Shown piece after piece: positions 21,696 to 33,682 of a DNA stretch of 64,000 nucleotides. The DNA is from Quercus robur. Taxonomy: Eukaryota; Streptophyta; Magnoliopsida; Fagales; Fagaceae. The notes under the pieces were generated by a model. It did not search any database, was not told the DNA's origin, and worked only from the letters and a program-made list of their open reading frames with translations. The position numbers and the translations under genes are program-made. How positions within the stretch are numbered: the first letter of the stretch is position 1; each line of letters begins with the position of its first letter. The stretch covers positions 69,817,761-69,881,760 of the forward strand of contig NC_065537.1 of the NCBI RefSeq assembly GCF_932294415.1, written 5' to 3'.

Positions 21696-22340
21696 TTCCC
21701 TTCTATTACTTCCAGGCCCTCACTAGGTATATGCATGTATTGATTTAGCCTTTCTACAGAAATGACATAATTTGGTAAAGGGCACTAATATTGAATTGAG
21801 AAGACGAGTGACATGTTTAATGAAAGACCATAACAAAGTGTCATTCCAGTAAATCCTACAATAAAAGGAGAAAAAGTTATAGAGAATCTAATATGCATGT
21901 TTTACAGCTCAATATAACTCCACAATCATGTTTAAAAAAAAACCATCTCCATTAAATTGAAGCACCTATACAAGAGCTGTAAATCGTTACAGATAGAAAA
22001 GATAACTCTTCAAGGTAAAACTCACCAGAGTTAACAGTTCCGGGAGGAAGCCATGACCGTGCAGAGTGCTGAAGAGGCAAGAACTGCACTAAGTGTTTCT
22101 AATCTTAGGATGAACCACTCATTTGCTGCAAATCTATGGAAAAAAGGATTAACATTTCTGTCAATCAGTTTAACAGGACCAATAAAAGAATCGGTCTTCG
22201 TCCTTAAAAGCTCTTATAGTCATGGCGCCAAGCATTGTAGAGACTCGGATAAATGATTTGCTACAAAGGAGTTGGTTGTGCCATTGATCCGCATAAACTT
22301 CGTCATGAAACTCTTTTACGAAAAGTATCAAATTCCTTCT

Positions 22341-23004
22341 TCCTGCTTATCAACAATGCCACACATTTGTTTCTCAAAAAAAAAAAAAAAAAAAATTACT
22401 CTCTTACAACCCACTTTACTGTAGCTAATAACATACAAAAACACAAGAAAGTTTGGCTTCGAATGAATACCAATCGAGACATTTGTCCATTTGCAATCAA
22501 AAGTCCAAGCGCAGAAAAACTTCCTAATACATCAATAAATACAATACACCTTATGGGTTTTCTCCAAAATATCAATTTCTTGACAACAAACACATTAAGA
22601 GCCAGTATTCTCCCCAAGCAATGATCTAGAAATAGATGCACAGCCACCAAGATTCTCCCCAATTAGAACATTTTGCATGCTTATTCCAGTCACCTATACA
22701 CATGAAGAATAAGCATACAGGGACAATCAGGCTCAATGGCCTTTTCATGTCCACCATTGCAGTTAGGTCTAAAAAAAATACTACTTTAAAAGAAAAGTGA
22801 AACGGAATTATGCAGTCACCTATAGGCAGGAAGTATAAGCATACACTAAGGCATTTAATGATCTTTTCGTTTCTGCCCATATGCCCTAACAAGTCTAATC
22901 TTACCTATTTTATCAGACACAACAACATAATTAAATTAACATAATCAATCAAATGTGCAGTATAAGTAGCTCAAGAAGATGGGAAGTGTAGACAAAGTAC
23001 ATAC
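22341..23004. repeat. Spacer with an imperfect ~120-bp duplication
   Basis: CAGTCACCTATACACATGAA / AATAAGCATACAGGG near 22690 recurs as CAGTCACCTATAGGCAGGAA / TATAAGCATACACTA near 22813. An A-run of about 20 lies near 22378. No gene is supported; a last PMD exon could lie here but was not found. Confidence 0.5.
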
Positions 23005-24640
23005 CATCACCGGTCCCGCAATCGGGAGTATGCGCACGCGGGCATCGCGATCTCCGCAAAGCCTCCACCGGCTCAATGTCCTCAGCCAGTATCTGCTCAA
23101 TCTGTACAGCCTCTCCGTGGGGGGTTTGAGATGAAGCTAACATGGTGGGGTCCACATGCACTAGAGGTGGGGTGGGCATGCCTGGTGTGGAGACAAATAT
23201 GCATCCACCATCATAGGCAGATCCACTGAAAACTGGGGGCGACATACGAGGAGGGCCCTCATAGTCCGTACTAGCACCATGGGACGTAGTCTGGGCTAGA
23301 ACAGTGCCCTGATGACCGACGCTCTGGGATGGCCTAGCACCATCGCCAGACGTGCATCGTGGTGTCCTGCCGCCGTCATCAGACAGTACCCAATCAGTGC
23401 TAAGCCATGCCTCTTCTGCACCCGACTCATTCCCTTCCTCGTAGATGGGACCCAACTCGGTCGTACGGCCGCAACCAGCTTGACCACCTCCACGATGTCC
23501 ACCCCCACGAGACCCACCACGTTGCCCGCCACGAACTGGGGCCTGTGTACCGATGTCAACTGCTTCTGCAAGTGCATTTGCCAATTTAAGTTGGCCTAGC
23601 TCCTCCACAAGCTCTAGTGTAAATGTAAGGTTAGTGTGCATGTCAGAACCTTCATCGCACCTCTGTATAGACCTAATCATCAACCGAACCTACAAAACAA
23701 GGGCGTCATAAAAGCAAGAACGCAGGTATGATGCAAAACTTGGATAAATCTGTTCCAAAATCAAAAGAAAAAAGTAGTAAACATAGCTAATGAAATCCTT
23801 ATATTACTTATAATTATTAAGCATCTTTAAAAAGACAGTGTATAAAAATAGGGGTTGGCCCCCCTATGCAAAAATTTATAGTTCCAACCCAGCACTCAGG
23901 AATTTTCAATTTCCTGTTATGTTTATCGCTATGCAATCTAAACATTGAGATAATACTTCTAAAAAACACGTATGGTTGGTTGTACATAAGTTCAATCTTA
24001 GCATAAGTGAAAATATCAGAATTTCACTTCTGTATCTAGGCTTCACCAGAGTTACAACTCCATTAATATCACATTGCAATCAGGACACATATTTTGACGT
24101 TACTATTTCCTAAGGTACACGTCCAAATCAAATGAATTGAAAATATCAAACGCGAGCTTAAAGTTTCAATTAAGGAAAGTACCAAAAATTACAACATATA
24201 TCATACTTGAATCTAGTAGTCCAACACATCTCCTTACTGCATACTTGCAAGATTTGAAATGACCTTTAAGCTGTTGGGAATTGCATTCTACCAACAGTTT
24301 AGTAAGGGACTTCCCAGTCCTAGAGGTAATATCTATCAAGGAATATGTGATTAGCTTTCAGTCCTGGAGGTAAGGCTATCTGAACTATCATGAAATGTGA
24401 ATTTATCACTACTACACAGAGTTGCACCGTCCATTTGGAAGTACAAGCCAACCAAAAACAAAAAATTAAACAAAAAATAAATAAAAAAAGAATAAAACCC
24501 AACCCAACCCACCCTTTTTAAAATTCGAATGTAATTATATGAACAAAGGTGTGGTCATCATTAGTCATTGCCAATTAACCATTCCTCACGCAAACAAATT
24601 GGATCAAGGCAAATTCAATTCGTTATGAACAACTTAAATC

Positions 24641-24718
24641 ATGCAGTATTTTTTTACTTTAAAACATAATGACAGACTCATGCAGTATTTTTTGACTTTA
24701 AAACATAATGACAGAGAA
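24641..24718. repeat. 39-bp tandem duplication
   Basis: ATGCAGTATTTTTTTACTTT-AAAACATAATGACAGA is followed directly by a second copy starting at 24680 with one or two changes. It lies in a PMD intron. Confidence 0.85.
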
Positions 24719-25738
24719 ACTTATAGAGATGTAACAACGATAATTATTGTGGAGTTTTGCATGCATGATAAAGCTGCTGAAGATATTTAATCGAATAATG
24801 GTTTCATCCACAAAATAGGAATTGTTGCCTCACCATGAGTTCCCAGTATGCAAACTCCGGTGTTATGTACCACCTTGTGTTGCGATTGTACCACATCATG
24901 TACTCAACGAGGTACGTATCATCGCTGTCTAGGAGAGAGGACCCGCGAACTACATTCTCTCGGTTGGCCCATTGCTAAATAAAGGGCGCATGTTCTTCCT
25001 CCCAGTTCTTCTCCCATTTACCCTGGAGGGATATCTTGTGAAGGGTAGTCAACGTATCCACGACATGTGGAACTGGTTGCTTCATCCCAAACTGACGGAG
25101 GACCCGCTCAGGATGATGCCACTCCACTATCGAAAAGTATATCAATGGCACCTCGGCCCTCCAAATATGCTACCCGGCAGTGCAATACGCAGGTAGGGAG
25201 CCCAGCGTATGCGTGTACGACTCCCATGCAATCTGCATAAATGGATTATGTTTGTGATAGAGAGACATCATACTAATTTAAGATTATGTTTGTGATATGT
25301 AATATGGAAAGCATGGAATTTCTTGCTTCTAGTCGTACACAAAATCTTCAGGGATTATTGGGCAGAAAGTAAAAGAACAACAACATTGACCTGCAGAAAA
25401 TATTAAAAGATCTAGGTTGTTCATGTCCACCATTTTCAGCCCCATTTTCATATGCATAACATTCAAAGCTAATTGACACCATCAAATACTAGGGTTTTCA
25501 ATTTGAACCAGACTTAGAAGAGGGTACTAGAGCATCCTTATGGCTATAAGATGAATCCAAGTTGATGATTTTGCAAAATCTGTTTATCGTAATAGAAATA
25601 TTGTACTAGATTAATTGCATTAGTCATTAACAATGTTTCAATGAATCAGAACAAAATGACTATTAATCATTCTAACACTAAAGTAACTGTACTTAATTTT
25701 CTCTTGAAGCTATAAAAAATATGGAGGGAAGACATATA

Positions 25739-27299
25739 TAAGGTCTACTGAAGACATTGAATTTCAAGTAGCACTTTATATTGCAAGAAATGGAAGCTAT
25801 GTAAATTATTACATGGTATAATCCTCATCAAATACTGTTATTATATTTCTATGTAAATATATTTTCTTATAAATTTTAGTGTTGGAAATTATGTAAGCCT
25901 TTTAGTTATCTCAAAATAATCATGTCAATGTCTAAAATTACATTCCTCTTGATGAATATGGTGAGTAGCATATTTTGCACACTTCTAAAATTATATGAAT
26001 AAAGTAGTCATTAATAATCCACAGCTTTTAATAATTTTAGGACTATTAAGGCAGCTAAAGTGGGGACAACTTAAAGAGTTGCATGCTGCAATTAAATTGT
26101 GCTCTCCAACTTTGGTGCAAGGAGCACGAACTAAATTTTCATTTAGGTCAACAATAAGAGGTAATGTGTCAAGCGTCTTCATGTTTTCTCATATATCACT
26201 GATTAACACTTATTTGTTTCTTTAAACTTAGGCCATTGTTTTCCAAGAGGACAATGGAGGCTGTGCAGCATTTCTTACTAACTATGCGAAACAAAATGTT
26301 ACTGTACATATTCAAAATATACCACTTGAATACGTAAATCGAAGTCAAACAGTATTCTACTAGACTGTAAAAATATAACCTTCAACTCAATAAAGGTAAT
26401 TTATAACTTACAATGTAACAATGTTTTTTGCATCACAATAACAATGTTTGTAATCCTGGATACCCCTATGTTAGAAGAAGAAATACTAAATTGTCTACTT
26501 ATTAGGCAGAGCAATAACTATGGTTTTAAGCTCATAACATTTTATTAATTAATTACAAACCGTACAAGCTTAAATTTTATTTGTTTAATCAAATTTGTAG
26601 CATATATTGTTTGCGTTTTGAAAATATCATTTGTATTCTAATATGCCTTGATTCCCTTGTTCTGAAAAGATCCATATTTGTCAAGTTTATAGTAGGAAAT
26701 TTGTTGTTTAGAATTTAATTGATATCTTGTGCGTTTACAATCATTCGGCTTATATAAAGTCTTAAGAAATATTGTTTTGAAATTTTTTCTTTTCTTTTGA
26801 TGGTAGGCTAAAAGTTCTATTTTCTCTTGTGTTAAATAGGTTGAAACGGTGTATAATGACATAATCAGTAAATCAACACAAACTTTTGATTCAGTTAGTA
26901 GCTGGAAAGAATTTAAAGATGTCATCGTGAGTTTTGAAGATGCATCATTAAAATCAAATGAATTACTTGAGCACACAAATACAACCAAAGACAAATCTGA
27001 TTATCTTTGGTATACTCTTAGGTAAATTCATTTCTCATTGAATTATAACCAATTACATAATCCAATATGTGTGCCTTCTCTTCATTGCATCAGATTAATG
27101 ACATTTGTAACAATTGGTGGGTTTTTTTTTTTTTTTTTTTTTTTTTGTTGCAACACAAGTTTCAACTCACTTTGTCTTGCACTAAACCAAGAGTTCATGC
27201 TCAATCTTTTGCGCATGTTGCACATGCTTTTTTGAACAACATATACATAGGTAAGTTACTTATTCAATTCAAACATCTTGGAAAAGGGACAATTTCTTC

Positions 27300-27335
<36 letters not shown>

Positions 27336-27667
27336 CGATGTAAATCCCAAACGTTTCCGTACATAATGAAGGATATAGCCAAATTCTTCTTAATATATAT
27401 ATGACTAAATTTAAATATAACCCATTGATCTAGCCCAACTTAACCTGAGTCATGTGAGTTGGGTTGCATTGGAAAAAACCCTTCAATCCAACCCAACTTG
27501 GAAAAAACCCTTTGATTTAACATTCAAGAATTTTTTACTTTATGTTTGGTCGTATTCATGCAGGTGCTATAATGGAAGTTCTAATGTGAAGTACTTCACG
27601 ATGGACATTCCAATTGAGTTAAATGGTGGGATGAAAATCCAAGTATCAAACAAAATGATGGGATAGT
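25739..27667 (+). pseudogene. Beta-galactosidase (GH35, BGAL) gene fragment with introns, inside a PMD intron
   Basis: Plus-strand exon pieces in correct order: [20 protein letters not shown] (about 25741-25815); IPLDEYG (about 25922-25959, donor GTGAGT); LLRQLKWGQLKELHAAIKLC (26032-26162); EDNGGCAAFLTNYAKQNVTV and LLDCKNITFNSIK (26231-26395, different frames); WKEFKDVIVSFEDASLKSNE and NTTKDKSDYLWYT (26825-27021); HAQSFAHVAHAFLNNIYIG (about 27186-27249); SNVKYFTMDIPIELNGGMK (about 27563-27667). These match the second half of the catalytic domain onward in plant cell-wall beta-galactosidases (NYYMYHGGTN, PLDEYGL-x-x-x-KWGHLK, GGCAAFL, SDYLWY). Both ends are missing and frames are broken. Retained introns show capture from genomic DNA, not from a processed transcript. 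Orientation is opposite to the PMD gene. Confidence 0.82.
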
Positions 27668-29131
27668 ATTATGAAATCAACTCATTCCTACAACAATCCA
27701 AGAATTCAAACTAAAATAAAAATAAAAACGTGGTCATGCAATTGAGGGAAACGAAAATAAAAGCATGTGCAGTGCGTTTGAGGGAAACGTGCTTGGCCCG
27801 TAGTCATAAGAATTGAGGGAAATGTGGGAAACGTGGTCATAAGAATTCAAACTAAATTAACCGAATACCTGCTTGGCCCGTAGTGTAGCTAGTGATGCCA
27901 GGTACGCAGCAAGGACGTGCGTGGCATGCTCTACGGTGCATTTTGGCCCACTCCACCTAGCAAACATGGGGTGTCGACAAATGCTCATTACTGAACCTTA
28001 CATTTAACAAACTTTGCTTTTATATTTCACATCCATATACTAAGCGTTGATAAGTTTCTTTTGTTTGTTAGTTTGGCATATTTTTAATTATATGAAAGAG
28101 ACAAATAAAATGTAATATACTATTACACATAAATAATTATTCCTAAGAGACACTTAGCTTGAATAATGAGAACTCAATGAACGTACCTAATGGCAAGAGG
28201 TCCTGAGTGCACTGGCGGTAGAGGCGACCTCACAACAGGGCATAGTCGTGGGAACCTTGAATAGGCCCATAGCTGCACCAACAAGAGTGCTCCTCCAATC
28301 TGCACCGCATCCTTCTTCGATGCACCACAAAGTTGCCTATACAGCCAGGCCAATGCTGCACTACCCCAGCTATGCCGTCTCGCATTACTGATTGGGTTGA
28401 GCAACTGCAGAGGTAGCAGTGAGACCCGGTCTGCAAACTTGTCCATGAACAAAAGGGCCCCCATCCGTACAAGTAGGTGGTAGCGGGCATGTTCCTACAC
28501 AACTTCGTCACCAGCGTTTGCAGCTAAGGGAGCGGCAAACTGTGCATCAAGCCAGTTGTATTTTATCCTCGTCCTTGCAAGGGTAGACTTGTTTGAGTTT
28601 GGTATCGAGGGCGGAGTTTTATGGCCCAGCAACTCTTCGCACAGCTCGCTCCATACATAGTCTGTCCTCCCAGTGACAGGCAACCCATCCACCGGAAGAC
28701 CCAGCATCACCTTCATATCTTGCAAGGTGATACCCATTTCTCCATGGGGTAAGTGGAACATGTGTGTCTCCGGACGCCACTGCTCGACCAACGCCGTGAT
28801 CAAGGCGTGGTCGACCTCCATATCAGGAACTTTGAATAAACCAATCAAACCTGCTGCATCTATGTATTGCATGATACGTGGGTCTAACCCACCCTATGGC
28901 AATACACATTTATGGCGTCGAACCTTTATCATGCTAGGCACCTCCTACACACGGACGAGTATTGTGTTAGGTAGTGCACACGAGGTAATTATAAAACAGA
29001 CATGTATTAATAATACTACTACATACCTCATCAGCGGCGCACCTCCAAAGCGGACTTGACCGATGATTCGGCTGCTAGGTCAACTAGGTATCCATGTCAA
29101 GTCCAGGCCGCACTCTATCTAGTGCCTGCAT

Positions 29132-32067
29132 ATCTAACATGGCAGCAAATAGATTGTTAGCAATTTTCTAACAAGTAAACCACAATTAATATAAAATAAA
29201 AGCATGGATTCAGTAAGACATATTATGACCCCAACAAGATTGTCAACATCACTTCTTAAAGCTTAAATAAATAAGAACTTGCCATAAAAAAAATTATTTC
29301 AAAACTATTTAAATCACTTCTTAAAGCTTAGGGTAATTATTAATTAACTATTTATGAAAATTTAAGTTATAAGACCACTTTTATGAGAAATATAATCAAC
29401 TATCATAAAAACTAAATACTTTTTTCTTCTCCTCTACAAAGTCCCTAAAAAAGTATCCAAAATCTAGAAAATTTTTAAGTGCTCCTAAAATACGAAGAAA
29501 TGAAACCCCCTCCTCTCAAATTTATTATGAACTCCACCATTAATTTGAAAAATGGACTCCTCAATGAATGTGAGAACAACACCCTTTTCTTTGCTCTGTT
29601 CACTTTTTCATTGTTAACTTTTTCCTTATTACTTTTGTGCACCACCTAAAATATTTGTGCACCTAATAAAGAGGATCAAAGTGATCAAGAAAAACAGATC
29701 AAACATATATGCCTTAAAAAAACTGCCAAGAAACAAAATCCATAAAATAAATTGAACAAGTGACAAGATAACATTCAAACATTCAGCGGTAAAAAATGTG
29801 AAATCAAAAGAATATTTCGAGGGCTTTCATATTGCCCAAGAACAATAAAGATTCAACACTTCTACACCATACCCTTACTGCAAAAGTAAATCACAATTTT
29901 CCCTCATGTAGACAAACCATGAGTTAAAGTCTTTTCACTAATAATAAATAGCAAGACATAATGAAAAATCAGTGTTTAGCATAAAAGAAGTTGCAAGCTG
30001 ACAAACTAAAGACAATCATTTTTTTTTCCTTAACCGAGGCACTCGCATGTTGGGGAAAGAATAATGATTTCAATTGATAAAAACAGATTATTGCCTTATG
30101 TCCTCATATATAAAGATTCAAGAATTCTACACACTCTGTTGCATCAAAAAATCAACATTTCCCCTCTCTATAGAGTGTAGACACGTCATCACAAATCAAG
30201 ATTATGAATCACAATTTCACCTTTTGTAGACACATCAAGATTCAAAACTTCTAACTAACAAATAGCAAGACATAAATAAAATTATAAAAGTATAAAACTC
30301 CAGTGGTCTCCATCCTGACAGAAAATGATATCAATGATGATATAGACAACAAATAACTAGACTTCAATTAACAAAAACGAAGTTGCAGTTTGACTAAGAA
30401 AAAACACACAACCTGACAAATTATGAAGAAAATAAATAAATCAATTGATAAAGAAAGATCATTCCTTACGTCCTCATCAAACACCATCCCAAGTAGACCT
30501 ACCTTACTTAAACATATTAAACAGATTCATTTACGGGTAAAAAAATTCATAAAAACCCTTGTATCCCAAAGCATGACCCAAAAATAGAAGAGTGCAAATA
30601 AGGAAGCACATACCTAAACTTCTGTATTTAGATTAAAAACCATGTATAAAGCATGCCAATCATTTCTATTTGCTCACCATCGACTAATGCAAAATATCAT
30701 ATGAGGCTATAGAGCAAATGACAAATTCATCTATGCAAATCTTAAGTTCTAAAAACTTGTGATGAGTGCAAATGGATGACAATAGAAAAAGAAACCAGGG
30801 AAACATGTCGAGTGTTGGAATGAGTTACAACCGCACAAATGGGGCTTGAAATATCCACAATAGAAGCACCCATTTTCATTTACACAAAGATTTTAAATTT
30901 CTTAATCCATAGTAACTAGCCAACTCAAAATAAAAGGGGGCAAAAAAAAGTTCACATATTTGTGCTCCTATAGAAGAGTACCAACTTGATTTAGAGAAAC
31001 CTTAATAAGCAGGCACTCACTCTCCAAATTCTTTCAATAAAGAATTAGAGTAAAGAATATTATAATATTTTACGGATCAAACAAGAATCTCAAATTCACC
31101 AAAGGGTGCAAGACCATTGAATGTTCAATTATTCCTCTCCCCCTCCATATGGTCAATTTAAGACAAATAGGAGCTGTATTGCAAGCAAAAGAGCTTCTAT
31201 GCTTGCTATATCAGCTTCTCTAGCCATACAGTTGCACATATAAGCTGAGGGTACCAGGGAATTAATTTGTTTTTTCAGTAAAGTTACTTAAAATTTTCTA
31301 GATTGGACTGATATGCACAACAAAAGTAGTGTCAATCCCAAGAAATAATAAAATTTATAAAAACCTAGATATACCAAAAACAATGAGTACTAAAACTTTT
31401 AAGGGATATGAAAGAACTTAATTTCTTTGTTGTTGTACTAAACATTACAATCTCATCATTCTTACTGGTTTTTAACTGGACTTACAGTAATTGACTTTCT
31501 GTTTCATGTGAATGTGTATTGTATTTCATAGATTTATGTATATAGAATGTCATTATGGGCAGAACATCTTGGATTTACGGAAGACTGCTTCAACCAACCA
31601 AAGTCTCAAAGTTTTCATCATTTTTTTCTTAACCTGTGTACCCAATAGAACCAATCTTTATGAGATGGGTTCTGCTTCAGAGCTAACAATTGCTGCTAGA
31701 GGCATGACACACATTTTACACCATTTACAACAACTATTTACACTCAAACGTAATTAGTTTGACACCGTTTACAACAACTATAACAAAATCATGCCTACAA
31801 TCGGATAAGACACATTTTACACAAATCTAGAGACATCACTGAAACACCACCACTTGATTTGCCAAAACCCCTCATCAAAACCCCAAGCACATTTAAACTC
31901 ATTAATGAGAAAATCATCATTGCAGCATATAAAAGACAACAAAATTCTCATCTTGATTAGTAAATTTACTATTTTTTTAAGTTTCAACAAAATAATCAAA
32001 ATCCCACACAAAACACAACCTAATATTAACCAACATCAGAAAAGATATCAGAGGGAGAGGACCGTAC
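29132..32067. other. Probable long leader intron of the PMD gene; nothing else recognised
   Basis: Bounded on the minus strand by a donor at 32067 (TTACAG/GTACGGTCC) and an acceptor at about 29136 (CATGTTAG/ATATGCAGG). Between about 29840 and 30270 a diverged internal repeat recurs (AAGATTCAA-AC-TTCTA..., GTAGACAC-TCA). No coding similarity was seen. Confidence 0.4.
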
Positions 32068-32269
32068 CTGTAATCAGTGGCGGCGGGAACCAATGACAAC
32101 TGATGGAGACTCGAGGAAGAGTGGGGAAGCCTGATCGCAGAGCGAGAGAGACAGAGTGTAGAGAGAGAGTGATGGCAAAGAGCAAGGGAAAGAGAGTGTA
32201 CAGGGAGTACGAGTGACTGAATAGGCGTTGTGAGTCGTTAGGGTCCTATTGATTCAAACCGCTGAAGAA
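32068..32269 (-). promoter_or_regulatory. Probable leader exon/promoter region of the PMD gene
   Basis: On the minus strand this CT-rich stretch (CTCTCTCGCTCTGCGATC region) follows dyad array D and ends in a good splice donor at 32068. It has the typical look of a plant 5' leader. The link to the coding exons at 29.1 kb is inferred from the matching acceptor. Confidence 0.4.
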
Positions 32270-32430
32270 AACTCGATTTTCAGCTTCCCGAGTTATGAAT
32301 GTCTAAACAAACATTTTTTTATTGGGAAAAACCCACGTCTGCAGCGCCAGCGTGGCAGAAGGGTCAAACTAACTCGATCATAGAAATATCGAGTTCTTCA
32401 TTAAAACTCGATTTTCCTATTGTCGAGTTA
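32270..32430. repeat. Dyad array D (short)
   Basis: AACTCGATTTTCAGCTTCCC-GAGTT, AACTCGATCATAGAAATATC-GAGTT and AACTCGATTTTCCTATTGTC-GAGTT. They lie at the 5' end of the minus-strand PMD gene and within 100 bp of the LTR at 32524. The array marks the right end of the transposon island. Confidence 0.8.
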
Positions 32431-32523
32431 CAAAAGAGAGGCATTTCCCTATTTAGTTTGAGAAAGAGGGCAAAAGAATGTTTAATTTCCGAAAAAAGGA
32501 CATTTGCCCATTTTGTCCTAAAA

Positions 32524-33672
32524 TGAGATTGTCATTTTTAAGAGATTCTTTTTTATTTACTAGTAGAGGGTGAAGGGATTAGAAATTTGAAACCCTACAT
32601 GTACATAACGAAATAAGTCCCTCAACATTAATAAGTTGATTTACAAAACTCTGGACACAGTAGACCCCTTAACATTATTATAATAATCAATGACCTAAGT
32701 TGTAAGTCTTTACTCAAAGCTATTGCTTAAAAAAGTCTTTACTCAAATCAATGACTATAATGTTCTTTTACCAAAGTTAATGCTCCATGATACTAATATT
32801 TACCAATTTTCCAAAACCTCCACTACTAGATTCCCCTATCTGAGCCCAGGTTTCAATTATTCTAACATTGAAAGTTGACACACTTCAACCCTTTCAAATT
32901 ACCGCACTGGCAATTGTTCACTGGTACAGGTACACCATTTTCAAATTACTCAAGATAGTTTGACGTTGCCTCATACGCCAACTTAAAAGTTTATGGGATT
33001 TTCATGATATTTCATGAGTAATGAGTGGAATAATCTATCCAAAATTAACATGATTTCCATTCATTATATGATTTTTATTTCTATAATGAGTATCTAACTG
33101 AATTTTACCCCCAAATAATACTTGCAATTTTGTAGTGGGTCTGAACATCACTCAAATTCCTGCACTAATTTGACCTCTCTTGATGCAGGATGCAAAAATG
33201 TCAAAAAGCAGAATACGTCTACTTCTAAAAAAACAGAAACAAAACACGTTTGTTTTTTAAAATAACCTCGAATCTACAAGGGATCTTTGAACCCACAAGG
33301 GTTTTTGAATCCATAAGGAGAAAAGGTTTGGAATCCTCTAGAAATTAGAAAGACAAAAGTTTGAATTTTACTGATTGAATAATTGTTAAAAAAATGTTTA
33401 CACACTTAGGGGTCTATTTAAGGGTTTCGTAAAACTTCACATACTAGAAAATATATTCTAAAATAACTCATAATTAATACTTAACTATAACAGGAGCCAA
33501 ATTTGATCTAAAAAACATTAAAGACACCTAAAAACAAGGAAAGAAATGCCATAAACCTAAAATAACGAAAATTGCATAAAAATACAAAATATAACAAATT
33601 ACAGAAATTAATTTGAAGATTCTATCCTACATCAAACCCCTCCACTTAAAACAAACTCATCCTCGAGTTAAC
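32524..33672 (-). mobile_element. 3' LTR (32524-33631) with polypurine tract and end of pol, minus orientation
   Basis: On the minus strand a TGTAGGATAGAATCTTC... to ...GACAATCTCA segment (1108 bp, TG...CA ends) is preceded by the purine-rich AAGTGGAGGGGTTTGA and a short piece of the preceding coding end. It is nearly identical to 44059-45165 over its whole length. At 33672 the retrotransposon stops abruptly and receptor-kinase sequence begins. The superfamily is probably Ty3-type, judged from the layout only. Confidence 0.8.
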
Positions 33673-33682
33673 AATGTAAGAG

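Larger units (their letters stand above)
19905..22340 (-). pseudogene. ABCC (MRP-type) transporter gene fragment, several exons, split by an insertion
   Basis: Minus strand, 5' to 3'. RINGTTNSFVANHLSES and, after a frameshift, [15 protein letters not shown] (about 22300-22200). [20 protein letters not shown] (about 22150-22030). VISVERLNQYMHIPSEGLEV (about 21780-21700). EGNQPSSNWPSVGKVDIHGL (20200-20143), ending at a GT donor. After a further intron, [14 protein letters not shown] and [20 protein letters not shown] (about 20055-19905). The last contains the Walker A motif GRTGSGKT of the second nucleotide-binding domain. The order matches the end of the second membrane domain and the start of NBD2 of plant ABCC proteins, with introns retained. 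Frameshifts and truncation at both ends rule out function. The exon coding EVIEGN...NWP is split between 20200 and 21696. Confidence 0.82.
23005..29131 (-). pseudogene. Plant mobile domain (PMD, aminotransferase-like) gene, five exons, six in-frame TAGs
   Basis: Exons (minus): 29131-29027, 28944-28187, 27956-27869, 25232-24834 and 23689-23005. Junctions obey GT-AG and phases agree across the first four introns. Key sequence: QPNHRSSPLW; LDPRIMQYIDAAGLIGLF; ALITALVEQWRPETHMFHLP; HGEMGITLQDMKVMLGLPVD; SWGSAALAWLYRQLC; IGGALLLVQLWAYSRFPR; IRWSGPK; LGSLPAYC; IWRAEVPLIYFSIVEWHHPE; RVLRQFG; YMMWYNRNTRWYITP; then a Gly/Arg-rich tail. This is the PMD family, found in transposons and domesticated MAIN/MAIL proteins. 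TAG codons sit at 29084, 29075, 28894, 28495, 25170 and 24975. The one at 25170 falls where the family has GQ-x-IW. No frameshift was found. The last exon ends at a donor, so the C-terminus is incomplete. The large fourth intron (25233-27868... third/fourth exon gap) contains antisense beta-galactosidase exons. Confidence 0.9.

Noticed and set aside
23296..23599. Frames on both strands over the last PMD exon
   Set aside because: Shadows of the Gly/Arg-rich PMD tail, which is in phase with the upstream exon across a GT-AG intron.
17571..32430. Arrays C and D as perfect terminal inverted repeats of one element
   Set aside because: They share only the short dyads; I could not align longer inverted ends or find a matching 9-bp duplication, so element limits remain open.
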